Origin: Pachyseris speciosa
Taxonomy: Eukaryota > Cnidaria > Anthozoa > Scleractinia > Pachyseridae
Length of the DNA stretch: 64,000 bases
Direction: 5' to 3'
NCBI GenBank assembly: GCA_016490735.1
Contig: JAEMWC010000022.1
Coordinates: 2,098,501-2,162,500, forward strand
Position numbers and translations under genes: made by a program. The notes under the pieces are model-generated. The model ran no database searches and was not told the DNA's origin. It worked only from the letters and a program-made list of their open reading frames with translations. Below are positions 8,889 through 22,268 of the stretch, one piece after another; position 1 is the first letter of the stretch, and every line of letters starts with the position of its first letter.

Positions 8889-9772
8889 CAAGATACTCAG
8901 CTCATCGAAAACGGACTGACTGCTCGTCTTGCCGATTTCCCACTCTTAGATGAATTCTCCGTAATGTTCCCGCTCCGAAGTGAAAATTTTCCCACCGCAG
9001 CCGAGCGAATATTCATTTCCAGTCCTCGCGAGAACTTTTCAAGGAGACAGCGCCCTCTGTGGTCGCATTGGATTGTGGGCATAAAAACATCCTTTCGAGC
9101 GCGCACAACACGTCTTCAAACATCCGATATTTTTCGCCTAAGTCAAAAAACAACTCTTATTTCCGAATTTCTAGCACGGCAACCTTTGGCAAATGGGCCA
9201 AGACTCTCAACTGCGGGCCGCTCTTAAGACGAGAGTTGCTTTCAGACTGTCCCGCCTGGCTCAGTACTCTGTACTGCGAAACGCCGATTTGTTCCAGCGT
9301 TTGGCACGCACAGAGAAACACCACTGGCTTCTTTCAGAAGTGTCTGAATTGCCGATCGACAGACTTAAATGACGTCCGTTCGACCACCAGGCTGGCGAGT
9401 TTCCATTAAAGTTAGCTAGCAATCGACACCTCACAGCCACGTAAGTTTCCTATCAATGAAACTTAAATCGATGTTTTAACCGCCAAATGTATAGTCTACG
9501 TCACACTATCAAACAATACTTTCCAAGCGTCAATCATTTCACGTGCCCTAAAGGTAATTCAATTCGCGCATGAATATTAATACGCAAGGGAATGAGCTGA
9601 CTTGGGTTTTTTGCATACGTTATTTCTCGAAAACGAAAAGGAAATCAACCAAAACAAATACAGAGCAATGTTTTTTAACTGGAATGAAGTCCACATGCCA
9701 AATCTCAGTTTGTTTTGAGCACATCGAAAATCGACCAAAAACCGGGAGGACGTTCTTGCCCCGAGCCCTTCA
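8889..9772 (-). repeat. 884 bp right inverted-repeat arm (unit 1)
   Basis: Inverted partner of 7466-8349, starting caagatactcagctc and ending gagcccttca. With the 539 bp spacer as loop, a transcript crossing both arms would fold into a near-perfect 884 bp stem. Confidence 0.95.
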
Positions 9773-10425
9773 ATTGTTGTGGACGGCATTGAAATGAAGA
9801 AAAAGAATGAAAAAAGTACTGTTTTGGAAAGATGTCTTCCACAGTACCTTCAATTTGGCCATTTGAAAGTGTTATTTTCAAAGGACGGCAAAGAAATGCA
9901 CCAAAATGTAAAATGAACATCTCGATCTGAGCAATTATTGTTGTGGACGGCATTGAAATGAAGAAAAGAATGAAAAAAGTACTGTTTTGGAAAGATGTCT
10001 TCCACAGTACCTTCAATTTGGCCATTTGAAAGTGTTATTTTCAAAGGACGGCAAAGAAATGCACCAAAATGTAAAATGAACATCTCGATCTGAGCAAATA
10101 TTGTTGTGGACGGCATTGAAATGAAGAAAAAGAATGAAAAAAGTACTGTTTTGGAAAGATGTCTTCCACAGTACCTTCAATTTGGCCATTTGAAAGTGTT
10201 ATTTTCAAAGGACGGCAAAGAAATGCACCAAAATGTAAAATGAACATCTCGATCTGAGCAATTATTGTTGTGGACGGCATTGAAATGAAGAAAAAGAATG
10301 AAAAAAGTACTGTTTTGGAAAGATGTCTTCCACAGTACCTTCAATTTGGCCATTTGAAAGTGTTATTTTCAAAGGACGGCAAAGAAATGCACCAAAATGT
10401 AAAATGAACATCTCGATCTGAGCAA
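9773..10425 (+). repeat. Block B: four 164 bp tandem subrepeats (unit 1, forward)
   Basis: Four head-to-tail copies start near attgttgtggacggcattg and end ...atctcgatctgagca. The three internal junctions alternate in type, gcaattattg, gcaaatattg, gcaattattg, and this positional signature recurs in other units, so the four copies were amplified as a set. Confidence 0.95.
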
Positions 10426-13385
10426 TGAAGGGCTCGGGGCAAGAACGTCCTCCCGGTTTTTGGTCGATTTTCGATGTGCTCAAACAAACTGAGATTTGGC
10501 ATGTGGACTTCATTCCAGTTAAAAAACATTGCTCTGTATTTGTTTTGGTTGATTTCCTTTTCGTTTTCGAGAAATAACGTATGCAAAAAACCCAAGTCAG
10601 CTCATTCCCTTGCGTATTAATATTCATGCGCGAATTGAATTACCTTTAGGGCACGTGAAATGATTGACGCTTGGAAAGTATTGTTTGATAGTGTGACGTA
10701 GACTATACATTTGGCGGTTAAAACATCGATTTAAGTTTCATTGATAGGAAACTTACGTGGCTGTGAGGTGTCGATTGCTAGCTAACTTTAATGGAAACTC
10801 GCCAGCCTGGTGGTCGAACGGACGTCATTTAAGTCTGTCGATCGGCAATTCAGACACTTCTGAAAGAAGCCAGTGGTGTTTCTCTGTGCGTGCCAAACGC
10901 TGGAACAAATCGGCGTTTCGCAGTACAGAGTACTGAGCCAGGCGGGACAGTCTGAAAGCAACTCTCGTCTTAAGAGCGGCCCGCAGTTGAGAGTCTTGGC
11001 CCATTTGCCAAAGGTTGCCGTGCTAGAAATTCGGAAATAAGAGTTGTTTTTTGACTTAGGCGAAAAATATCGGATGTTTGAAGACGTGTTGTGCGCGCTC
11101 GAAAGGATGTTTTTATGCCCACAATCCAATGCGACCACAGAGGGCGCTGTCTCCTTGAAAAGTTCTCGCGAGGACTGGAAATGAATATTCGCTCGGCTGC
11201 GGTGGGAAAATTTTCACTTCGGAGCGGGAACATTACGGAGAATTCATCTAAGAGTGGGAAATCGGCAAGACGAGCAGTCAGTCCGTTTTCGATGAGCTGA
11301 GTATCTTGCAAACAGTGCATTTTCCATCGGTTTTCATTTCTAAACGGCACTTTCAGAATAGTAAGTTTTGCGTGGTTTTGGCGGTTGAGAAACGTCGGCA
11401 AAGGATTCATTTTCGTCGTCAAATGGAAAATATGGAACGAAAATGGTATTAAAATCAAACTAAATGACGACAGGTCAAGAATTTGGACAACATGCCTAAC
11501 TAGTTCTGAAGATATTCTTTAGCTTCAAACTGCCGAAAATTTGCATACCCGGTATATATGAAATTCGATCGCACACAATGGGCTGTCACACGACTCGCGT
11601 GAAAATAATTTTAACTGTTTATCTGGGGTGAAAATGCTTTTTGCCGTTAATCTCGCGTGAAAATACTTTTTGATGATGTTTACAAGACTCCATATAAGCG
11701 AACTAACCGAGGTACTCGATGCAAAAGTGATTTATATCTTAAAATACGCCAGCATGTTTATCAGAGGACGCTGTCACCTTGTCACGTCATTTGTGCTTTG
11801 AATATTTGCTGCGTGCGGCAAAGAAAGTTTTCCTTGCACTGGTTTTCCAAGATACTCAGCTCATCGAAAACGGACTGACTGCTCGTCTTGCCGATTTCCC
11901 ACTCTTAGATGAATTCTCCGTAATGTTCCCGCTCCGAAGTGAAAATTTTCCCACCGCAGCCGAGCGAATATTCATTTCCAGTCCTCGCGAGAACTTTTCA
12001 AGGAGACAGCGCCCTCTGTGGTCGCATTGGATTGTGGGCATAAAAACATCCTTTCGAGCGCGCACAACACGTCTTCAAACATCCGATATTTTTCGCCTAA
12101 GTCAAAAAACAACTCTTATTTCCGAATTTCTAGCACGGCAACCTTTGGCAAATGGGCCAAGACTCTCAACTGCGGGCCGCTCTTAAGACGAGAGTTGCTT
12201 TCAGACTGTCCCGCCTGGCTCAGTACTCTGTACTGCGAAACGCCGATTTGTTCCAGCGTTTGGCACGCACAGAGAAACACCACTGGCTTCTTTCAGAAGT
12301 GTCTGAATTGCCGATCGACAGACTTAAATGACGTCCGTTCGACCACCAGGCTGGCGAGTTTCCATTAAAGTTAGCTAGCAATCGACACCTCACAGCCACG
12401 TAAGTTTCCTATCAATGAAACTTAAATCGATGTTTTAACCGCCAAATGTATAGTCTACGTCACACTATCAAACAATACTTTCCAAGCGTCAATCATTTCA
12501 CGTGCCCTAAAGGTAATTCAATTCGCGCATGAATATTAATACGCAAGGGAATGAGCTGACTTGGGTTTTTTGCATACGTTATTTCTCGAAAACGAAAAGG
12601 AAATCAACCAAAACAAATACAGAGCAATGTTTTTTAACTGGAATGAAGTCCACATGCCAAATCTCAGTTTGTTTTGAGCACATCGAAAATCGACCAAAAA
12701 CCGGGAGGACGTTCTTGCCCCGAGCCCTTCAATTGTTGTGGACGGCATTGAAATGAAGAAAAAGAATGAAAAAAGTACTGTTTTGGAAAGATGTCTTCCA
12801 CAGTACCTTCAATTTGGCCATTTGAAAGTGTTATTTTCAAAGGACGGCAAAGAAATGCACCAAAATGTAAAATGAACATCTCGATCTGAGCAATTATTGT
12901 TGTGGACGGCATTGAAATGAAGAAAAAGAATGAAAAAAGTACTGTTTTGGAAAGATGTCTTCCACAGTACCTTCAATTTGGCCATTTGAAAGTGTTATTT
13001 TCAAAGGACGGCAAAGAAATGCACCAAAATGTAAAATGAACATCTCGATCTGAGCAAATATTGTTGTGGACGGCATTGAAATGAAGAAAAAGAATGAAAA
13101 AAGTACTGTTTTGGAAAGATGTCTTCCACAGTACCTTCAATTTGGCCATTTGAAAGTGTTATTTTCAAAGGACGGCAAAGAAATGCACCAAAATGTAAAA
13201 TGAACATCTCGATCTGAGCAATTATTGTTGTGGACGGCATTGAAATGAAGAAAAAGAATGAAAAAAGTACTGTTTTGGAAAGATGTCTTCCACAGTACCT
13301 TCAATTTGGCCATTTGAAAGTGTTATTTTCAAAGGACGGCAAAGAAATGCACCAAAATGTAAAATGAACATCTCGATCTGAGCAA
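10426..13385 (+). repeat. Array unit 2 (isomer A, converted left-arm tip)
   Basis: Left arm 10426-11308, 883 bp. The left-arm tip reads ggttgatttccttttcg and tcaaacaaac, i.e. the K variant normally on the right arm, minus one A. All other isomer-A left arms seen here are T type or mixed. This points to exchange between arms. Confidence 0.93.
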
Positions 13386-16346
13386 TGAAGGGCTCGGGGC
13401 AAGAACGTCCTCCCGGTTTTTGGTCGATTTTCGATGTGCTCAATACAAACTGAGATTTGGCATGTGGACTTCATTCCAGTTAAAAAACATTGCTCTGTAT
13501 TTGTTTTGGCTGATTTCCTCTTCGTTTTCGAGAAATAACGTATGCAAAAAACCCAAGTCAGCTCATTCCCTTGCGTATTAATATTCATGCGCGAATTGAA
13601 TTACCTTTAGGGCACGTGAAATGATTGACGCTTGGAAAGTATTGTTTGATAGTGTGACGTAGACTATACATTTGGCGGTTAAAACATCGATTTAAGTTTC
13701 ATTGATAGGAAACTTACGTGGCTGTGAGGTGTCGATTGCTAGCTAACTTTAATGGAAACTCGCCAGCCTGGTGGTCGAACGGACGTCATTTAAGTCTGTC
13801 GATCGGCAATTCAGACACTTCTGAAAGAAGCCAGTGGTGTTTCTCTGTGCGTGCCAAACGCTGGAACAAATCGGCGTTTCGCAGTACAGAGTACTGAGCC
13901 AGGCGGGACAGTCTGAAAGCAACTCTCGTCTTAAGAGCGGCCCGCAGTTGAGAGTCTTGGCCCATTTGCCAAAGGTTGCCGTGCTAGAAATTCGGAAATA
14001 AGAGTTGTTTTTTGACTTAGGCGAAAAATATCGGATGTTTGAAGACGTGTTGTGCGCGCTCGAAAGGATGTTTTTATGCCCACAATCCAATGCGACCACA
14101 GAGGGCGCTGTCTCCTTGAAAAGTTCTCGCGAGGACTGGAAATGAATATTCGCTCGGCTGCGGTGGGAAAATTTTCACTTCGGAGCGGGAACATTACGGA
14201 GAATTCATCTAAGAGTGGGAAATCGGCAAGACGAGCAGTCAGTCCGTTTTCGATGAGCTGAGTATCTTGCAAACAGTGCATTTTCCATCGGTTTTCATTT
14301 CTAAACGGCACTTTCAGAATAGTAAGTTTTGCGTGGTTTTGGCGGTTGAGAAACGTCGGCAAAGGATTCATTTTCGTCGTCAAATGGAAAATATGGAACG
14401 AAAATGGTATTAAAATCAAACTAAATGACGACAGGTCAAGAATTTGGACAACATGCCTAACTAGTTCTGAAGATATTCTTTAGCTTCAAACTGCCGAAAA
14501 TTTGCATACCCGGTATATATGAAATTCGATCGCACACAATGGGCTGTCACACGACTCGCGTGAAAATAATTTTAACTGTTTATCTGGGGTGAAAATGCTT
14601 TTTGCCGTTAATCTCGCGTGAAAATACTTTTTGATGATGTTTACAAGACTCCATATAAGCGAACTAACCGAGGTACTCGATGCAAAAGTGATTTATATCT
14701 TAAAATACGCCAGCATGTTTATCAGAGGACGCTGTCACCTTGTCACGTCATTTGTGCTTTGAATATTTGCTGCGTGCGGCAAAGAAAGTTTTCCTTGCAC
14801 TGGTTTTCCAAGATACTCAGCTCATCGAAAACGGACTGACTGCTCGTCTTGCCGATTTCCCACTCTTAGATGAATTCTCCGTAATGTTCCCGCTCCGAAG
14901 TGAAAATTTTCCCACCGCAGCCGAGCGAATATTCATTTCCAGTCCTCGCGAGAACTTTTCAAGGAGACAGCGCCCTCTGTGGTCGCATTGGATTGTGGGC
15001 ATAAAAACATCCTTTCGAGCGCGCACAACACGTCTTCAAACATCCGATATTTTTCGCCTAAGTCAAAAAACAACTCTTATTTCCGAATTTCTAGCACGGC
15101 AACCTTTGGCAAATGGGCCAAGACTCTCAACTGCGGGCCGCTCTTAAGACGAGAGTTGCTTTCAGACTGTCCCGCCTGGCTCAGTACTCTGTACTGCGAA
15201 ACGCCGATTTGTTCCAGCGTTTGGCACGCACAGAGAAACACCACTGGCTTCTTTCAGAAGTGTCTGAATTGCCGATCGACAGACTTAAATGACGTCCGTT
15301 CGACCACCAGGCTGGCGAGTTTCCATTAAAGTTAGCTAGCAATCGACACCTCACAGCCACGTAAGTTTCCTATCAATGAAACTTAAATCGATGTTTTAAC
15401 CGCCAAATGTATAGTCTACGTCACACTATCAAACAATACTTTCCAAGCGTCAATCATTTCACGTGCCCTAAAGGTAATTCAATTCGCGCATGAATATTAA
15501 TACGCAAGGGAATGAGCTGACTTGGGTTTTTTGCATACGTTATTTCTCGAAAACGAAAAGGAAATCAACCAAAACAAATACAGAGCAATGTTTTTTAACT
15601 GGAATGAAGTCCACATGCCAAATCTCAGTTTGTTTTGAGCACATCGAAAATCGACCAAAAACCGGGAGGACGTTCTTGCCCCGAGCCCTTCAATTGTTGT
15701 GGACGGCATTGAAATGAAGAAAAAGAATGAAAAAAGTACTGTTTTGGAAAGATGTCTTCCACAGTACCTTCAATTTGGCCATTTGAAAGTGTTATTTTCA
15801 AAGGACGGCAAAGAAATGCACCAAAATGTAAAATGAACATCTCGATCTGAGCAATTATTGTTGTGGACGGCATTGAAATGAAGAAAAAGAATGAAAAAAG
15901 TACTGTTTTGGAAAGATGTCTTCCACAGTACCTTCAATTTGGCCATTTGAAAGTGTTATTTTCAAAGGACGGCAAAGAAATGCACCAAAATGTAAAATGA
16001 ACATCTCGATCTGAGCAAATATTGTTGTGGACGGCATTGAAATGAAGAAAAAGAATGAAAAAAGTACTGTTTTGGAAAGATGTCTTCCACAGTACCTTCA
16101 ATTTGGCCATTTGAAAGTGTTATTTTCAAAGGACGGCAAAGAAATGCACCAAAATGTAAAATGAACATCTCGATCTGAGCAATTATTGTTGTGGACGGCA
16201 TTGAAATGAAGAAAAAGAATGAAAAAAGTACTGTTTTGGAAAGATGTCTTCCACAGTACCTTCAATTTGGCCATTTGAAAGTGTTATTTTCAAAGGACGG
16301 CAAAGAAATGCACCAAAATGTAAAATGAACATCTCGATCTGAGCAA
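13386..16346 (+). repeat. Array unit 3 (isomer A, 2961 bp)
   Basis: Canonical length and layout: left arm T type, spacer, right arm K type, block B at 15693-16346 with four forward copies. No difference from units 4-6 noticed by eye. Confidence 0.95.
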
Positions 16347-19307
16347 TGAAGGGCTCGGGGCAAGAACGTCCTCCCGGTTTTTGGTCGATTTTCGATGTGC
16401 TCAATACAAACTGAGATTTGGCATGTGGACTTCATTCCAGTTAAAAAACATTGCTCTGTATTTGTTTTGGCTGATTTCCTCTTCGTTTTCGAGAAATAAC
16501 GTATGCAAAAAACCCAAGTCAGCTCATTCCCTTGCGTATTAATATTCATGCGCGAATTGAATTACCTTTAGGGCACGTGAAATGATTGACGCTTGGAAAG
16601 TATTGTTTGATAGTGTGACGTAGACTATACATTTGGCGGTTAAAACATCGATTTAAGTTTCATTGATAGGAAACTTACGTGGCTGTGAGGTGTCGATTGC
16701 TAGCTAACTTTAATGGAAACTCGCCAGCCTGGTGGTCGAACGGACGTCATTTAAGTCTGTCGATCGGCAATTCAGACACTTCTGAAAGAAGCCAGTGGTG
16801 TTTCTCTGTGCGTGCCAAACGCTGGAACAAATCGGCGTTTCGCAGTACAGAGTACTGAGCCAGGCGGGACAGTCTGAAAGCAACTCTCGTCTTAAGAGCG
16901 GCCCGCAGTTGAGAGTCTTGGCCCATTTGCCAAAGGTTGCCGTGCTAGAAATTCGGAAATAAGAGTTGTTTTTTGACTTAGGCGAAAAATATCGGATGTT
17001 TGAAGACGTGTTGTGCGCGCTCGAAAGGATGTTTTTATGCCCACAATCCAATGCGACCACAGAGGGCGCTGTCTCCTTGAAAAGTTCTCGCGAGGACTGG
17101 AAATGAATATTCGCTCGGCTGCGGTGGGAAAATTTTCACTTCGGAGCGGGAACATTACGGAGAATTCATCTAAGAGTGGGAAATCGGCAAGACGAGCAGT
17201 CAGTCCGTTTTCGATGAGCTGAGTATCTTGCAAACAGTGCATTTTCCATCGGTTTTCATTTCTAAACGGCACTTTCAGAATAGTAAGTTTTGCGTGGTTT
17301 TGGCGGTTGAGAAACGTCGGCAAAGGATTCATTTTCGTCGTCAAATGGAAAATATGGAACGAAAATGGTATTAAAATCAAACTAAATGACGACAGGTCAA
17401 GAATTTGGACAACATGCCTAACTAGTTCTGAAGATATTCTTTAGCTTCAAACTGCCGAAAATTTGCATACCCGGTATATATGAAATTCGATCGCACACAA
17501 TGGGCTGTCACACGACTCGCGTGAAAATAATTTTAACTGTTTATCTGGGGTGAAAATGCTTTTTGCCGTTAATCTCGCGTGAAAATACTTTTTGATGATG
17601 TTTACAAGACTCCATATAAGCGAACTAACCGAGGTACTCGATGCAAAAGTGATTTATATCTTAAAATACGCCAGCATGTTTATCAGAGGACGCTGTCACC
17701 TTGTCACGTCATTTGTGCTTTGAATATTTGCTGCGTGCGGCAAAGAAAGTTTTCCTTGCACTGGTTTTCCAAGATACTCAGCTCATCGAAAACGGACTGA
17801 CTGCTCGTCTTGCCGATTTCCCACTCTTAGATGAATTCTCCGTAATGTTCCCGCTCCGAAGTGAAAATTTTCCCACCGCAGCCGAGCGAATATTCATTTC
17901 CAGTCCTCGCGAGAACTTTTCAAGGAGACAGCGCCCTCTGTGGTCGCATTGGATTGTGGGCATAAAAACATCCTTTCGAGCGCGCACAACACGTCTTCAA
18001 ACATCCGATATTTTTCGCCTAAGTCAAAAAACAACTCTTATTTCCGAATTTCTAGCACGGCAACCTTTGGCAAATGGGCCAAGACTCTCAACTGCGGGCC
18101 GCTCTTAAGACGAGAGTTGCTTTCAGACTGTCCCGCCTGGCTCAGTACTCTGTACTGCGAAACGCCGATTTGTTCCAGCGTTTGGCACGCACAGAGAAAC
18201 ACCACTGGCTTCTTTCAGAAGTGTCTGAATTGCCGATCGACAGACTTAAATGACGTCCGTTCGACCACCAGGCTGGCGAGTTTCCATTAAAGTTAGCTAG
18301 CAATCGACACCTCACAGCCACGTAAGTTTCCTATCAATGAAACTTAAATCGATGTTTTAACCGCCAAATGTATAGTCTACGTCACACTATCAAACAATAC
18401 TTTCCAAGCGTCAATCATTTCACGTGCCCTAAAGGTAATTCAATTCGCGCATGAATATTAATACGCAAGGGAATGAGCTGACTTGGGTTTTTTGCATACG
18501 TTATTTCTCGAAAACGAAAAGGAAATCAACCAAAACAAATACAGAGCAATGTTTTTTAACTGGAATGAAGTCCACATGCCAAATCTCAGTTTGTTTTGAG
18601 CACATCGAAAATCGACCAAAAACCGGGAGGACGTTCTTGCCCCGAGCCCTTCAATTGTTGTGGACGGCATTGAAATGAAGAAAAAGAATGAAAAAAGTAC
18701 TGTTTTGGAAAGATGTCTTCCACAGTACCTTCAATTTGGCCATTTGAAAGTGTTATTTTCAAAGGACGGCAAAGAAATGCACCAAAATGTAAAATGAACA
18801 TCTCGATCTGAGCAATTATTGTTGTGGACGGCATTGAAATGAAGAAAAAGAATGAAAAAAGTACTGTTTTGGAAAGATGTCTTCCACAGTACCTTCAATT
18901 TGGCCATTTGAAAGTGTTATTTTCAAAGGACGGCAAAGAAATGCACCAAAATGTAAAATGAACATCTCGATCTGAGCAAATATTGTTGTGGACGGCATTG
19001 AAATGAAGAAAAAGAATGAAAAAAGTACTGTTTTGGAAAGATGTCTTCCACAGTACCTTCAATTTGGCCATTTGAAAGTGTTATTTTCAAAGGACGGCAA
19101 AGAAATGCACCAAAATGTAAAATGAACATCTCGATCTGAGCAATTATTGTTGTGGACGGCATTGAAATGAAGAAAAAGAATGAAAAAAGTACTGTTTTGG
19201 AAAGATGTCTTCCACAGTACCTTCAATTTGGCCATTTGAAAGTGTTATTTTCAAAGGACGGCAAAGAAATGCACCAAAATGTAAAATGAACATCTCGATC
19301 TGAGCAA
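16347..19307 (+). repeat. Array unit 4 (isomer A, 2961 bp)
   Basis: Canonical 2961 bp copy with T-type left and K-type right arm tips and a four-copy forward B block. Confidence 0.95.
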
Positions 19308-22268
19308 TGAAGGGCTCGGGGCAAGAACGTCCTCCCGGTTTTTGGTCGATTTTCGATGTGCTCAATACAAACTGAGATTTGGCATGTGGACTTCATTCCA
19401 GTTAAAAAACATTGCTCTGTATTTGTTTTGGCTGATTTCCTCTTCGTTTTCGAGAAATAACGTATGCAAAAAACCCAAGTCAGCTCATTCCCTTGCGTAT
19501 TAATATTCATGCGCGAATTGAATTACCTTTAGGGCACGTGAAATGATTGACGCTTGGAAAGTATTGTTTGATAGTGTGACGTAGACTATACATTTGGCGG
19601 TTAAAACATCGATTTAAGTTTCATTGATAGGAAACTTACGTGGCTGTGAGGTGTCGATTGCTAGCTAACTTTAATGGAAACTCGCCAGCCTGGTGGTCGA
19701 ACGGACGTCATTTAAGTCTGTCGATCGGCAATTCAGACACTTCTGAAAGAAGCCAGTGGTGTTTCTCTGTGCGTGCCAAACGCTGGAACAAATCGGCGTT
19801 TCGCAGTACAGAGTACTGAGCCAGGCGGGACAGTCTGAAAGCAACTCTCGTCTTAAGAGCGGCCCGCAGTTGAGAGTCTTGGCCCATTTGCCAAAGGTTG
19901 CCGTGCTAGAAATTCGGAAATAAGAGTTGTTTTTTGACTTAGGCGAAAAATATCGGATGTTTGAAGACGTGTTGTGCGCGCTCGAAAGGATGTTTTTATG
20001 CCCACAATCCAATGCGACCACAGAGGGCGCTGTCTCCTTGAAAAGTTCTCGCGAGGACTGGAAATGAATATTCGCTCGGCTGCGGTGGGAAAATTTTCAC
20101 TTCGGAGCGGGAACATTACGGAGAATTCATCTAAGAGTGGGAAATCGGCAAGACGAGCAGTCAGTCCGTTTTCGATGAGCTGAGTATCTTGCAAACAGTG
20201 CATTTTCCATCGGTTTTCATTTCTAAACGGCACTTTCAGAATAGTAAGTTTTGCGTGGTTTTGGCGGTTGAGAAACGTCGGCAAAGGATTCATTTTCGTC
20301 GTCAAATGGAAAATATGGAACGAAAATGGTATTAAAATCAAACTAAATGACGACAGGTCAAGAATTTGGACAACATGCCTAACTAGTTCTGAAGATATTC
20401 TTTAGCTTCAAACTGCCGAAAATTTGCATACCCGGTATATATGAAATTCGATCGCACACAATGGGCTGTCACACGACTCGCGTGAAAATAATTTTAACTG
20501 TTTATCTGGGGTGAAAATGCTTTTTGCCGTTAATCTCGCGTGAAAATACTTTTTGATGATGTTTACAAGACTCCATATAAGCGAACTAACCGAGGTACTC
20601 GATGCAAAAGTGATTTATATCTTAAAATACGCCAGCATGTTTATCAGAGGACGCTGTCACCTTGTCACGTCATTTGTGCTTTGAATATTTGCTGCGTGCG
20701 GCAAAGAAAGTTTTCCTTGCACTGGTTTTCCAAGATACTCAGCTCATCGAAAACGGACTGACTGCTCGTCTTGCCGATTTCCCACTCTTAGATGAATTCT
20801 CCGTAATGTTCCCGCTCCGAAGTGAAAATTTTCCCACCGCAGCCGAGCGAATATTCATTTCCAGTCCTCGCGAGAACTTTTCAAGGAGACAGCGCCCTCT
20901 GTGGTCGCATTGGATTGTGGGCATAAAAACATCCTTTCGAGCGCGCACAACACGTCTTCAAACATCCGATATTTTTCGCCTAAGTCAAAAAACAACTCTT
21001 ATTTCCGAATTTCTAGCACGGCAACCTTTGGCAAATGGGCCAAGACTCTCAACTGCGGGCCGCTCTTAAGACGAGAGTTGCTTTCAGACTGTCCCGCCTG
21101 GCTCAGTACTCTGTACTGCGAAACGCCGATTTGTTCCAGCGTTTGGCACGCACAGAGAAACACCACTGGCTTCTTTCAGAAGTGTCTGAATTGCCGATCG
21201 ACAGACTTAAATGACGTCCGTTCGACCACCAGGCTGGCGAGTTTCCATTAAAGTTAGCTAGCAATCGACACCTCACAGCCACGTAAGTTTCCTATCAATG
21301 AAACTTAAATCGATGTTTTAACCGCCAAATGTATAGTCTACGTCACACTATCAAACAATACTTTCCAAGCGTCAATCATTTCACGTGCCCTAAAGGTAAT
21401 TCAATTCGCGCATGAATATTAATACGCAAGGGAATGAGCTGACTTGGGTTTTTTGCATACGTTATTTCTCGAAAACGAAAAGGAAATCAACCAAAACAAA
21501 TACAGAGCAATGTTTTTTAACTGGAATGAAGTCCACATGCCAAATCTCAGTTTGTTTTGAGCACATCGAAAATCGACCAAAAACCGGGAGGACGTTCTTG
21601 CCCCGAGCCCTTCAATTGTTGTGGACGGCATTGAAATGAAGAAAAAGAATGAAAAAAGTACTGTTTTGGAAAGATGTCTTCCACAGTACCTTCAATTTGG
21701 CCATTTGAAAGTGTTATTTTCAAAGGACGGCAAAGAAATGCACCAAAATGTAAAATGAACATCTCGATCTGAGCAATTATTGTTGTGGACGGCATTGAAA
21801 TGAAGAAAAAGAATGAAAAAAGTACTGTTTTGGAAAGATGTCTTCCACAGTACCTTCAATTTGGCCATTTGAAAGTGTTATTTTCAAAGGACGGCAAAGA
21901 AATGCACCAAAATGTAAAATGAACATCTCGATCTGAGCAAATATTGTTGTGGACGGCATTGAAATGAAGAAAAAGAATGAAAAAAGTACTGTTTTGGAAA
22001 GATGTCTTCCACAGTACCTTCAATTTGGCCATTTGAAAGTGTTATTTTCAAAGGACGGCAAAGAAATGCACCAAAATGTAAAATGAACATCTCGATCTGA
22101 GCAATTATTGTTGTGGACGGCATTGAAATGAAGAAAAAGAATGAAAAAAGTACTGTTTTGGAAAGATGTCTTCCACAGTACCTTCAATTTGGCCATTTGA
22201 AAGTGTTATTTTCAAAGGACGGCAAAGAAATGCACCAAAATGTAAAATGAACATCTCGATCTGAGCAA
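19308..22268 (+). repeat. Array unit 5 (isomer A, 2961 bp)
   Basis: Canonical 2961 bp copy; no difference from its neighbours noticed on reading. Confidence 0.95.

Larger units (their letters stand above)
7466..10425 (+). repeat. Array unit 1 (isomer A, reference for layout)
   Basis: Left arm 7466-8349, spacer C 8350-8888, right arm 8889-9772, block B 9773-10425. The left-arm tip carries the T variant (tcaatacaaac; ggctgatttcctcttcg). The right-arm tip, read inverted, carries the K variant (tcaaaacaaac; ggttgatttccttttcg). One B copy lacks a single A near 9965. The unit borders gene-flanking sequence on its left. Confidence 0.95.

Noticed and set aside
9570..9797. 75-95 codon ATG frame at the arm tip (plus), repeated in every unit
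   Set aside because: Its length and C-terminus change with the arm variant and the direction of block B, so it is a by-product of junctions rather than a conserved gene.
9773..10425. CRISPR-like or prokaryotic repeat array
   Set aside because: The 164 bp units are head to tail without unique spacers, and the window is eukaryotic with spliced exons.
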